Shown: positions 42,786-52,835 of the stretch, in pieces
Numbering within the stretch: the stretch's first letter is position 1
Layout: each line of letters begins with the position of its first letter
Assembly: GCA_021495925.1 (NCBI GenBank)
Contig: JAKEKT010000004.1
Coordinates: 558,001-622,000 of the forward strand
Reading direction: 5' to 3'
Origin: Diplodia intermedia
Taxonomy: Eukaryota; Ascomycota; Dothideomycetes; Botryosphaeriales; Botryosphaeriaceae
DNA length: 64,000 nucleotides
The notes under the pieces: model-generated
Seen by the model: the letters and a program-made list of their open reading frames with translations, nothing else
Database searches by the model: none
What the model was told of the DNA's origin: nothing
Program-made: the position numbers and the translations under genes

Positions 42786-45773
42786 ATGACGCTCGCACTC
42801 GCGGATCTCGGCGTTCTTCCGGGCATCCGCATTCCATTCGGTGCCGACGTTCAAGTTGCTCTTTTTCTCGTTGGCTATGTCGCCTTCCTTGGCCTCATTC
42901 TGTACATTGGCTTCCGCTGGGACCAGCCCGGCAGGAGGAAGTCCGCCCGCCCGCCAAACGCAGTCGAAGCCTATCTCCGTTTCATCTGGGGCTGCTTTTT
43001 TAAACCGCACTCGGGTGACGGCAATGGTAGTCAGCAGGATGCACTGGAGAGCTTCTAAAAGCAACAGGCCTCCGTCTACGACGCCACCCGCGCCAAGCTC
43101 CTCCATGGCCGCAACGACATGCTCGGCCTAGTCGCTGCCCAGCTGCATCACAAGGCCAATTCTGGGCTCTATCCACGAAAGCCCGTCTGGGTCGATGTAA
43201 GTGCCCCCTTGTCTCGCATGTTGAAAGTGTCTCGTAGTCGCCGCAGCGACCCTGCCCATCACGAGGGGACCCCATCATACAGGGCGTGGCCAACCATGCT
43301 GATGCGCCGCGTAGGTTGGTGGCGGTACGGGCTGGAACATCGAGCAGATGGCCCAGTTTGTTGATGTGCCTGGTTTCTTCCGTTCCGTCTACCTCGTCGA
43401 CTTGTCGCCTTCTCTCTGCGACATCGCCCGCGCCCGCTTCGCGCACCTGGGTTGGACCAACGTCAAGGTCATCTGTCAGGACGCACGCACCTTCCACCTC
43501 GCCGACCACGAGCCGGTTCATGAGACAGCCGTCATCCCCTTGAGCCACCATGGTTACATGTCAGGGGCCCGCACCAACACTTTCGGCGCGGAGCTCGTAA
43601 CCATGAGCTATGCTCTGTCTATGATCCCCGAGTTCTACCCAGTCATCGACTCGCTCTCCTCTCTACTCTCTCCAAACGGCATCATTGGCGTGGTTGACTT
43701 CTATGTTCAGAGCAAGGTGGATTTCCAGAGCAGAAACTACGTTGGAGGCGTTATAGACAGACACTGCATGTGGCTCTCGCGCGTCTTCTGGAGGACCTGG
43801 TTTGAGATTGATAGAGTCAACCTTGAGCCGGCAAGAAGGGTGCGTGCATAAATACGGCTGGGTGAAGCCTAACGCTGACGAGTACAGGACTATCTTGAGT
43901 ACAAGTTCGGCACCATCCTCAACGTCAACGCTCGCAACCACTTCCTTGGTGTCCGCATCCCTTACTACGTCTGGGTGGGCTGCTCCAAGGAGAGTGGCTC
44001 CTCGCACGCCAGGCTCGCCGAGATCGACGCCGCTGCTACCGAGTCACCCTTCTTATCTGCTCTTGATCTCCAGGCTAGGTCGTCTGGTCGCCGCGACAGT
44101 GGTGTCGAGCTACATAGCAAGGCCTACGAATCAGCTGTCGTCAACCTTGCTGCTAGTCTGCCCCTGCCGGCCAGCTGGTACCAGAATCACAACTGGCGCA
44201 TCTTCTACGATGACCAGCTGCAGCAGCACCGCCAGTTCAAGCATGAGTACATTTATGCGTTCACGTGGGAGGACAGCCGTGTCGATGCGCGCCTGCTGCA
44301 GGTCAGCTCCAATGATGTCATATTGGCGATTACAAGTGCTGGTGACAACATTCTATCGTTTGCCCTGGAGAAGCCGAAGCGCATCCACGCCGTCGACCTG
44401 AAGTAAGGTCCACAGACTTCCTGTTTGACATCCGCGCTGACCACGACACCTCGAACAGCCCGAACCAGAATCACCTTCTTGAGCTCAAGGTCGCTGCCTT
44501 TACTGCTCTCGGTTATGCAGACGTATGGAAGCTCTTCGGTGATGGCAAGCACGAGTCTTTCCGCGAGCTGCTCATCGGCAAGCTTTCACCACACCTTTCC
44601 AGCCTTGCCTTCCAGTTCTGGTTGCAGTACGGAGAGCAGACCTTCTCGCCCTCTGGAAAAGGCTTGTACTCAACCGGTGGCTCGGGGTTTGCACTGGCGT
44701 GGGTTGGGCGCTTACTGCGGTTCGTGGGTCTCGAGCAAGAGGTCGACAAGCTGTGCGCCGCAGAGACGTTGAACGAGCAGCGGGAGATCTGGCAGCGCAG
44801 TATTCGAAAGGTGCTTCTGAGCAGACTGCTTGCCTGGACTGTTGTTGGCAACGAGAAGTGGCTATGGAAGGCGTTGGGTGTTCCGCCCAACCAGCGGAAC
44901 ATGATCGAGGAGGATTACGCCAAGCTGAACGGAGAGGAGCAGGCGGCGCGAGTACAGCAGTCTTCTCACCAAGAGCGACAAGGGAGCTTTGCCGCCGCCG
45001 GCTCCTCACTCGCCAGCGGCCTCATGTCCGGCCATGCCATCTGGCAGTACGCCGTGAACACGCTCGACCCTGTCGTCAACAGCACCCTGCTCAGCAACGA
45101 CAACCACTACTACATGGTCTGCCTCAAGGGCCACTACACGCGCCGCTCGCACCCGGACTACCTCACCCCCAAGGCTCACATCAAGCTTTCCAAGCCCTCG
45201 CCCTTGACCCCGTCTTCTTCCCCGCTCTCGTCCCCCTTCTCCTCCCCGACAGCCTCGCCCCGTCCCGACCACCGCAACGCCCCATCATCCGCCCCATCAT
45301 CCGGCCCATCACCCCCCTCGGCTTCTTCTTCTTCGCAACGCACCAACAGCACCGCCTTCGACCGTCTCCGCATCCACACCGACGAGCTCAACGAAGTGCT
45401 CGCCCGCATGGCCCCCGCCACCCTCACCATCGCCGTCGTCATGGACAGTATGGACTGGTTCCACCCTTGCGACCCCGCAACGGCGACGTCGCCGGCGACG
45501 AAACAGATCCGCGCCCTCAACCGCGCGCTGCAGCACCGCGGCCGCGTGCTCCTCCGCTCCGCCTCGCTGCGGCCGTGGTACGTCGATGTGTTTGAGCGGG
45601 AGGGGTTCGCGGCGAAGCGCGTCGCGGCGAGGTGGCCCGGGGCTTGTGTGGATCGCGTCAACATGTACGCGAGTGCGTGGGTTTGCGTCAAGGTGGCGGA
45701 TGTGGGGGAGGGTGTGGGGAGGGAGAGGGATGTTGATGGGCTGGGGAGGCCGATGGAGAGGTTGGATATTTGA
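42786..45773 (+). pseudogene. bta1: Betaine lipid synthase Bta1 with an in-frame stop (broken gene or sequence error)
   Basis: Makes the phosphorus-free membrane lipid DGTS from diacylglycerol and S-adenosylmethionine, important under phosphate shortage. Exons: 42786-43196, 43315-43839, 43888-44402, 44459-45773 (~921 residues if read through). A transmembrane segment near residue 25 is followed by a BtaB-like methyltransferase domain (VGGGTGWNIEQM, then VDLSPSLCDIARARF). Next is the BtaA-like 3-amino-3-carboxypropyl transferase domain (YIYAFTWEDSRVDARLL, SAGDNILSFALE, HAVDLNPNQNHLLELK). This order, methyltransferase first, is the fungal one. Codon 91 (43056-43058) is TAA inside a conserved stretch, LESF-stop-KQQASVYDAT, where an aromatic residue is expected. 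No splice choice I can find removes it. All downstream exons are intact. A Ser/Pro-rich insertion of ~60 residues interrupts the second domain. Confidence 0.85.
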
Positions 45774-46370
45774 ACTAAGGGGGGGTTGTGGTAGCAGTGG
45801 TTGGGGCGGTCTTTTGTTGGTTCGATATCCTATCTTGCGCGTGTCATGCCACTTCTGAAGTGGGCTTTGTTACATGATCCAGTGCAGCGCAATTTGCATG
45901 AGTGGCATTGAGTTGCCTTTCTTTTCTTTCGTTCAGGGCATATAAAACTTGCATGTGACGGACCCTTGCCTCTACCAACCTGATAGAATACTCAGGCCCG
46001 CGGAAGTGAGGGGCAACTGGTGCCTTGGTGTGGGTGGCAAGCTTGATTGAGTGTAACGGATGCAAAGAACAAAATCATAGCCAGGTCTGCTGCGAATTCG
46101 TGCTTTGTGCGCGTTTGCAGGCAATTCCCCAGAAGGAGTTACATATGTTCGTGTAGGAGGTTAAAGCGCTCGTGTGAGAAGGTAATGTCTAATTATGATG
46201 GTCATGAGTCCCGGATTGTAATACTATATAAGCCGCTCAAGAGCATACTTTACAGCTCTTCACCAACAACCACCGCTAGATACAGTTACGGCGGAAATAG
46301 TCAACAAAGAACCACGAAGCCTTACGCTATATCGAGCATATCTTCCGTATTTTCAAGTAACCCTGCAAAC
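45774..46370. other. Intergenic between bta1 and the small two-cysteine gene
   Basis: 597 bp. Holds the bta1 3' region and, near its right end, a TATATAA box at 46225-46231. Confidence 0.5.
46225..46231 (+). promoter_or_regulatory. TATA box of the small two-cysteine protein gene
   Basis: TATATAA 140 bp before ATG 46371, followed by a CA/CT-rich leader. Confidence 0.5.
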
Positions 46371-46661
46371 ATGTCAGTATCCGGCTCTGAACCCCCTTAC
46401 CCTGGTATGCAATATGCATGCCGCGGATGCCGGTATCACTCGTAAGTCAACCCCTGCTTGTGAGAGAATACTTATGTACGCCAGATATAGCTAATACTTG
46501 TTGACAGCTTCATTCACTACGACATCCCCATCCGCGTTGTCAGCAGCCTCGGCCCAAATAACCCTGTCGAGGCCAGTGGAGACATGGAGGCTACTACTAC
46601 TTCAAACCCGGTCAACAAGTGCGAAGACCCGCTCCCGGCCGCCCCCCAGCCAAAACCATAG
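46371..46661 (+). CDS. Small two-cysteine protein, unrecognised
   Basis: Two exons (46371-46441, 46508-46661) give 74 residues. The intron is GTAAGT...TTGACAG with matching phase, and the ATG sits in a good context (AAACATGTC). The N-terminal half contains YACRGCRYHSFIHYDIPI, that is a CxxC pair, a His and several aromatic residues. The C-terminal half is polar with one more Cys. The CxxC could bind zinc together with the His or the distal Cys (inference). No signal peptide or membrane segment. I do not recognise a family. Coding status rests on the splice frame, TATA box and start context only. Confidence 0.5.
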
Positions 46662-46698
46662 TCGATCCATTACCTTTGGGCGAGCCAACTCTTCCCTG

Positions 46699-46726
46699 CC
46701 CCTTTCCCTTTCCCTTTCCCTTTCCC
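46699..46726. repeat. (CCCTTT)n microsatellite
   Basis: Between four and five CCCTTT units, followed by a separate (CACGAC) tract to 46751. Confidence 0.8.
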
Positions 46727-47262
46727 ACGCTCACGACCACGACCACGACCGCACACCTGCCCAAGCAGTGGGCAAGAGGAAAAGAGGAACAAACCAGAAA
46801 GAAAAGACACTGGTATCAATTGCACGGGGTTCGACCATGCAGTCTCTGCTTGTCTACCTCACTTCCCTTGGCCCTAAAAGGACCAACCAAAAAAAGGCAA
46901 AAACGGATATCCCACCCCACCTGTATTCCAAGGCTGGACATTGGACCGCCGTCATGCGGCCAGCAGACCACCGGGTTTCGGAGTCTACTCGTTGCAGCTT
47001 GGACTTTCTGAATTGCTATATATGCTTGGTCTCCTGTTTCCGCAAAGTTGCATTACTTGGTCGTTTGGGCTGTCGAGCTCCTTTTATCGTTTAGAAGAAC
47101 ACCAAGACATGTTTCTACACGGAACACGCCGATTATTCATGACAAAAATGGTTTTGCATTCCATAGCCACGGGGGCCGGGTCGTTCCTCTATTATAGTAG
47201 CTTGCCAGAAATTGCTGCCAGCCTTACTCGCGATCCGCCTGCCTCCCTCTCCCCCAAACACC

Positions 47263-47287
47263 CATCCATCATCATCATCATCATCAT
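47263..47287. repeat. (CAT)n microsatellite
   Basis: About seven CAT units just downstream of the rpt5 stop codon. Confidence 0.8.
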
Positions 47288-47325
47288 GCCCCTCCTCCAC
47301 CAAAAAGGCATCAAACAGCCGTCGT

Positions 47326-48819
47326 TTAGGCGAACATGTTGATCGTCTCCTTCTTCTTGGCCTGCACCTCGAGGATGGCATCGACGTAGTGCTCGTGGCT
47401 GATCTTGTTCTGGCCGGAGCGCAGCGCAATCATGCCGGCCTCGACGCAGACGGCCTTGAGCTGGGCGCCGCCGAACTCGTCGGTGCTGCGCGCCAGCTCG
47501 GGCCAGTTGACCTTGTCGTCGACCGTCATCTTGCGGCTGTGGATGCGCAGGATCTGTGCGCGCGCCTCCTCGTTGGGCAGCGGGAACTCGATCTTGCGGT
47601 CCAGGCGGCCGGAACGCAGCAGGGCGGGGTCGAGCACGTCGACGCGGTTGGTGGCGGCGAGCACCTTGACACGGTCATCCGAGGCGAAGCCGTCCAGTTG
47701 GTTGAGCAGCTCCAGCATCGTTCGCTGTACCTCCCTGTCGCCCGACTTTTCCGAGTCGAAACGCTTAGTGCCGACGGCGTCGAGTTCGTCGATGAAGATG
47801 ATGGAGGGCGCCTTCTCCTTGGCGAGGGCGAAGCAATCGCGCACCAGCTTCGCACCGTCACCAATGAACATCTGCACGAGTTGTGGGCCGGCGAGCTTAA
47901 GGAAGGTCGCATCGGTTTGTGCGGCACATGCACGGGCAAGCAGCGTCTTGCCCGTACCGGGGGGGCCGTACATCAGCGCACCTGTGAGGGGAGTGTGAGC
48001 AGAGGCACGGATGCTGGGTCTGGGAGCATGTTACCCTTGGGTGCCTTGATGCCAATCTTCTTGAAGCGCTCAGCCTCCTTCATGGGCCAAACGACGGCCT
48101 CAACCAGCTCCTCGATCTGCTTGTCCAGACCTCCGACGTCCGTGTACTTTTCCGTCGGCTTCTCATCGACCTCCATAGCCTTCACCCTGCTGTCGTACTC
48201 GGCAGGCAGGGTGTCCAGGACCAGGTAGGAGTCCTTGTTGACTCCGATCAGGTCGCCGGGCTTCAGCTTCTCGTGGTCGACAAGGCCGATGAGCGGCAGG
48301 AAGATGGTCTGGCGTGTGGAGGTCTTGATGACAGCGGACTTGCCGACGCGGGTGGCATCCAGGTCGATGTTGGCGCCCTCTTCGGCGGCTTCGGCGGTCA
48401 CGTCAAGATCGAGGATCTCGACGACGTTGCCGACGAGATAGGGTAATTGTCTAGGGTGGTTAGTTGGTCGAGGTGGGCAGGGTTGGGGTGGGCGTGGGCG
48501 TGGGGTACCTGTTGTTCTCGATCTTGTCCATGTTGTCTTTGATCTTCTCGTGCATGGTGGCCTTCTCGTGTGTTAACCGCTGGAACTCGCTCTTCATGAT
48601 GCGCATGTCGTTCTCCAGCAGACGGCGGCGGGCGACGATGTCGCGGGTGCTCGAGTTGAGGATGTCGGCGTCCAGCACGTCGTCGTCCTTGTTTTGGTCG
48701 TCGGCATCCTTCATCTCCGAGTCGCCGGGCTGGTTGGGCTTCTTGCCATCCTGGCCGTCGTCCTTCCTCTCGTCCTTGGCCGAGCGCTCAATGTCATCGA
48801 GATCCTCCAGCGTCGACAT
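47326..48819 (-). CDS. rpt5: 26S proteasome ATPase subunit Rpt5
   Basis: One of six AAA+ ATPases that unfold substrates and open the 20S gate. Three exons: 48509-48819, 48035-48450, 47326-47981, giving 460 residues. The N-terminus is acidic and followed by a coiled coil (about residues 55-105). The OB domain region includes LPYLVGNVVEILDLD. The AAA domain shows Walker A GPPGTGKT, Walker B IIFIDELDAVG, sensor/SRH TNRVDVLDPALLRSGRLDRK, and the C-terminal helical domain FGGAQLKAVCVEAGMIALR. KIGIKAPKG directly before Walker A and TFLKLAGPQLVQMFIGDGA are Rpt5-like. The C-terminus is INMFA, so the usual HbYX tail has Phe instead of Tyr. ATG 48817-48819 starts MSTLEDLDDIE. Confidence 0.95.
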
Positions 48820-49160
48820 GGTGGCGGCGAGGTGTGCGGCGGCGGAGCGTGTGCCGAGGAAGCGGGGCGCAAGAGCGGGGCAGAGGAGGGGATTCTGAGC
48901 GCGGAGCGAGGGTGAAGGGACGAAGGAAGCTGGGGAGATGTGTGGTGTTGGATGGAGGTAGAGCTGCTGGAGCGGGTGCTGGCCGTGGCCCGCGGAGCTC
49001 CCGCGCGGTCTTGGCGCGGATTATGTCATCACCCTGCTGCTGCATCGCTGCATCGCTGCATCGCTGCATCACCACGCAAGCTGCAATTGTTCGCCTTCGG
49101 ACCGACTTCTAGCTACGGCATCTGTCTACTGCTCGCACTTGCCCGGCACCCACTCCCCTC
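48820..49160. promoter_or_regulatory. rpt5 promoter region
   Basis: 341 bp upstream of rpt5, also holding the 3' end of the trimethyllysine dioxygenase gene. It contains a GCTGCATC tandem repeat at 49035-49071. I see no GGTGGCAAA proteasome element here. Confidence 0.5.
49035..49071. repeat. Tandem repeat of GCTGCATC
   Basis: Four consecutive 8-bp GCTGCATC units, preceded by a short GCT run, ~220-250 bp upstream of the rpt5 ATG. Confidence 0.75.
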
Positions 49161-51055
49161 CTAGACAACTCTGCCTCCGTTCGGCAGGTTCAGGGTTCTG
49201 TAACGTGACATGAAGTCATCGTCATTGACTGCTCCATGTTAGCGACTCGACAATGAAGCTGCGCTGGAGAACTCACTGTAGCCGCCACAGAGCCTGCGCT
49301 TGCCCGTGAAAGCCGACCGCCCGTGCAGAACGCGCCAGTTGTCGAAGACTATGGTCTGGAGTCAGCATCGACCGTCTCCAGCCCCGCGGGAACACGTCTT
49401 ACTCAAAGGCCGCCCCGGCTTCAGCTGCTCCCAATACTCGTTTTTGGCCGATCTCACGAGCTCGGTCCATTTCCTGATACCTCCTGTCAGCGCCCATTCC
49501 TCTTGATCCATCTCTCTCCTACCTAGCTGCCGTGTACCACACCTCGGTCTGGTGCAAGGGCGCCTCTATTGACGCCCTGTCCGAGTTGTTCCACCTGACT
49601 TGCAGAAGCATGGACATGGGGCTGTGGTTGAGCACAGTATGCATCTGGCGAGGCACGATGACGATTCCATCGTTGCCACTGGCGTGACTGTTGATGCGGA
49701 CCGTGGACAAGATCTGGTACGCCTCGGGGTCTTCCTTCTGGAGCTGCATGGCAATCTTGAATCCGTCTACAAGCAGCGAAGCGCCGCCATCGCCCTCGGT
49801 GTGAGAGAGCAAATGGAACATCTGCAGCCTTGCAGGATCGCTGAAGTACGTGTTGTCCGTGTGCGCCTCCAGCGCAATCGAAGTGTACGCTGTGTCTTTG
49901 GACGCAAGGTCCGAAGTAAAGTCCCAGAAGCCGCCATAGTGCGTGTGGCGGATGAAGGAGATCCTTTCCAGCAACTTCTGAGTCGCTTCGGGAGTGGGCG
50001 GGCAGCCATCGACATAGGCAAACCCATACTCTTGCTAAGCGCGCATCAGCTGCCGCCGTCTCCTGTGGAAGGGTTGCGCGTACGATCAGTGCAGTCCACT
50101 TGCCCACCTCCTCGTCCGACTTCATGACGGCCTCATAGTCTATAACCGGAGGGCTGTCCTTGATCGAGCGGCCCCAGAGCGTCGGGCTATGGCTGGTTAG
50201 CATTGGAGTGTGCGGAATAATGGCCAACTCACTTGTACAGTCCCGAGTACATGGTGCTGTGGTTCAGGTGAGATGCTTGTTTGTTGAGGAAGTCCCTGGT
50301 GAAGCGACCGCGGTGGCCATCACTGACTGCTCGTGTCAGTCTCGCGCACTCGCCGAGGAAGTGCTCCGCCCCTACAGAGTGCATGAACTTCGCCATCAGC
50401 TTCAGAGCATTCGACGACGCTGATGTCGGCTGGGATCTGGACTATCGTCAGCGTGCGGTTGGCCATGTGCGGGGCAGGCTGAGATACCGCATAGGTGTCG
50501 ACCAGGCGCTGCTTCGTTTCGGGATGGACGCATTCAGAGCATCGGCAATTGTCCCTGCGCTGCCGGTCAATTCTCCAAACAACAGCGCCATGGCCGAGGT
50601 GCTGACCTTAACCAAATCGCCGGGCTGTCTTCTGAATTAGCAACCGGCGCTTCGATTCAGCACGTGTACGTGTCTTACATGGCTTGTCGGCCCTGGCGGC
50701 CTTTCGTCAGAATGCGGTTGTCTTGAACAGTCACATCGATCCACGGCGCGGGCTTGGGGTCCCTCACGCGCGCGTGTTTGGTGGACTTCACGCGCGTGGG
50801 GTGCCAGGAGTGTTGACTCTTTTTCTTCTCCGTGGTGGCAAATCGGCCCTGGGAGTTGTTGAGTTGGTTAAGATTAGGAGAAAGTGGAGGAGGCAATTAC
50901 TGGCTGTGGGCGTTGGGAGAGCAAAGCGGACGGTCTGCGGACGGCAACAGATGCAATGCTGGACCGTGTCGTCAGTGTACTGCGAAGCAGCAGCGCGGGT
51001 GTTGGAAAGCGTACCGACGGCCGAGCACCGATGGTGCAATTAGTGGGTTGACCAT
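49161..51055 (-). CDS. Trimethyllysine dioxygenase, mitochondrial (carnitine synthesis)
   Basis: Fe(II)/2-oxoglutarate enzyme that hydroxylates N6-trimethyllysine, the first step of carnitine biosynthesis. I place 11 exons: 51015-51055, 50901-50958, 50679-50848, 50607-50624, 50376-50554, 50233-50326, 50084-50186, 49523-50028, 49403-49473, 49277-49348, 49161-49228, totalling 459 residues with every phase consistent. The N-terminus MVNPLIAPSVLGRR, ending in GRFATTEKK, is a plausible mitochondrial leader. PAIWLRDNCRCSEC begins the zinc-binding GBBH-like domain. Catalytic residues: His and Asp in EAHTDNTYF, distal His in FDNWRVLHGRSAF, and Arg in the following KRRLCGGYI. HYGGFWDFT and HTEGDGGASLLVDGFK are also family motifs. 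The 18-nt exon rests on restoring the conserved WLR motif. The ATG and first two exons are less certain. Confidence 0.85.
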
Positions 51056-51407
51056 GGCGTCGATTCCAACCACACGTGTGCTAGCTCTGATGGAAGCTGG
51101 ATGAAGGAGCGAACGCGCGATGGTCCGATGTTGTCGTGGCAGCTTCCTCGGGTCGGAGAATCGGAACCCGGACGGGATACTTCCTGTACCTTTACTCTGA
51201 TTCGGGGGCAACCTGGACACCCCGTTTTCGAGAACATGCAGTGATACTATGCAATAGAACGTTTGGATTTGCATCTTGTCATTGGGTTCTTTCAATGCGG
51301 TGGTTATTGACCTCAATACAATTGTGTAAACTACATATGGCTTACTTTTTTGTTAAACCAACATCGCGCAGTGGATCTCTCAATTCACTTCAAGATTGCC
51401 TATTTTC
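51056..51407. other. Intergenic: dioxygenase promoter and 5' flank of tRNA-Leu
   Basis: 352 bp; no gene or clear element recognised. Confidence 0.5.
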
Positions 51408-51506
51408 GGTGAGGTGGCCGAGTTGGTTATGGCGCCAGGTTAAGGTGTTAGCTTAACAAGTTTCCTGGTGGGGCAACCCGCGCGAGTTCGAGTCTCGTCC
51501 TCATCA
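51408..51506 (+). tRNA. tRNA-Leu(AAG) with a 17-nt intron
   Basis: Complete cloverleaf. The acceptor GGTGAGG pairs with CCTCATC (one G-T), with discriminator A at 51506. The D-stem is GCC/GGC and the anticodon stem CCAGG/CCTGG. Anticodon AAG is at 51442-51444, and the intron 51446-51462 follows position 37. The intron contains CTTAA, which can pair with the anticodon loop TTAAG, as usual for split tRNAs. The long variable arm (GGG-CAA-CCC) marks a class II tRNA. The T-stem GCGAG/CTCGT encloses TTCGAGT (B box). A box TGGCCGAGTTGG. A T-run at 51512-51522 terminates Pol III. Confidence 0.93.
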
Positions 51507-51511
51507 TCATC

Positions 51512-51522
51512 TTTTTTTTTTT
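51512..51522 (+). terminator. RNA polymerase III terminator of tRNA-Leu
   Basis: Run of 11 T on the coding strand, 5 bp after the discriminator base. Confidence 0.85.
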
Positions 51523-51582
51523 GGCCGTAACTAGCAGCTCCTGGGTACGAACATTGTGTCTTTTTGCATCAGAGAACGTTCT

Positions 51583-52835
51583 CTACGCCTCCGGACTCGC
51601 ATCAATCCACGCCGTATTCCCGAACTCGCCGCTAAACGGCCACTGAAACACCTTCTCCACACTATCGTACGGCTCATACTCGTCCCTCGTCAACACCCTC
51701 GTCACATTCGCCGCCCTCCTCCCCGTCTCGTTCCAGCCCGGCCCGAAATCGCCAAACTCGGCCATGAACGTATAGTTGTTCGTGCGCGGATCCGTCGTCC
51801 CCCACGGAATGTACCCGCTGTCCTTGACCGAATCATCCAGGTACGTGTCCGCGAAGATGCTGCGATGCTGCGCGTTCCACGGGCGGCCGAGGGGACACTG
51901 GCCCGCGATCGAGAGGGAGGCGTTGGCCTTACGCACCTCCGACTCGTGAATGTACACGCCGTATTTGTTGGCGAAGGTCGTATTGGTGCCCTTCCACGCC
52001 GTGATGCCGCCGCCGCAGGAGCGCAGCGAGAGCAGCGACGATTGGATCCACGCCGTGCCGAAGCCGTAGAGGAAGTCGGTTTGCCCAGCGATGGTCGACG
52101 CGTGGATGTAGGCATTGCCGAGCTTGCCGATGTAGATCTGGTGGGTATTGTTTAGCCCCTCTTGAACCCTCTCCCGGACAGTTGAGGAATACTCACCGTA
52201 TCCTGATAGCTGTAGAACCCGCAATAGTAAAATCCAGCATTCGCGTAGCTGACGCTGATAGCCAGGGCCGGCCCCGCCGAGTACGGCGCGTAGTCGTTCA
52301 CAAAGTCGATGTTGTACGCGCGGAAATCGGCATTGCCGAACGGCGTGCCCGCCGGCACCGCATGCCCCGTCGGCCCGCTGCCCGTCAGGCTGCTCTCGAG
52401 CGTCGGCGCGACCGTCAAGACGGACGTGTAGGCGTTGTCGAAGCTGTTGACCGCGTTGCCCGTCGCCTGTCGCCAGAGGACTGTCACGCCGTTGGTGGCG
52501 TTGTTGGGCGAGGACGTCTGGCCGAGGAGCGTGATGGACCCCGGACGCGTGATGTTGACTTGCTCAGTGTAGGTACCTGGCAGGATGAGGATGGTGGCGG
52601 GCGTGGTGGTGTTGCCAAGGGAGAGGATAGCGGATTGGATGGAAGTGAAAGTGGTGTTGCTCGCGGAGATGGTTCCATTGGGGCCCACGAGGAGCGTGTC
52701 GGGCGTGCAGCCGTCCAAGGGGTTGGCTGTGGGCGCCTGACAGTCTGCGCGGCTGTAGGCGCGGGAGTGTGGGAGTGCGGAGAGCAGAAGCAGAGGGATG
52801 CCTATGCACGACTTGAGTGAAGGGAAGACGGCCAT
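51583..52835 (-). CDS. Secreted pectin methylesterase (CE8)
   Basis: Removes methyl esters from homogalacturonan in plant cell walls. Two exons, 52197-52835 and 51583-52137, give 397 residues. A signal peptide is evident: MAVFPSLKS, a hydrophobic core IGIPLLLLSA, then a cut near SRA. CE8 active-site motifs: FYSYQDT (Gln and first Asp), GQTDFLYG (second Asp), and CPLGRPWNAQHR (Arg and Trp). Residues GTYTEQVNITRPGSITLLGQ form the first turns of the beta-helix. Several N-glycosylation sequons are present. The intron is 59 nt (GTGAGT...CACCAG) and falls directly after QDT. The next two genes on the same strand are a glutathione transferase and a GH93-like arabinanase. Confidence 0.92.

Larger units (their letters stand above)
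46662..47325. other. Intergenic with simple repeats, before rpt5 3' end
   Basis: 664 bp between convergent genes. It contains a CCCTTT tract (46699-46726), a CACGAC tract (46731-46751) and a CAT tract (47263-47287). Overlapping frames are spurious. Confidence 0.5.

Noticed and set aside
43012..43129. Cryptic intron that would remove the BTA1 stop codon
   Set aside because: The only phase-compatible acceptor (CTAG near 43129) would also delete a conserved block, and donors with nearer acceptors break the frame.
50834..50842. GGTGGCAAA, the yeast Rpn4 proteasome element, ~2 kb from rpt5
   Set aside because: It falls inside an exon of the trimethyllysine dioxygenase gene and too far from rpt5; most likely chance.
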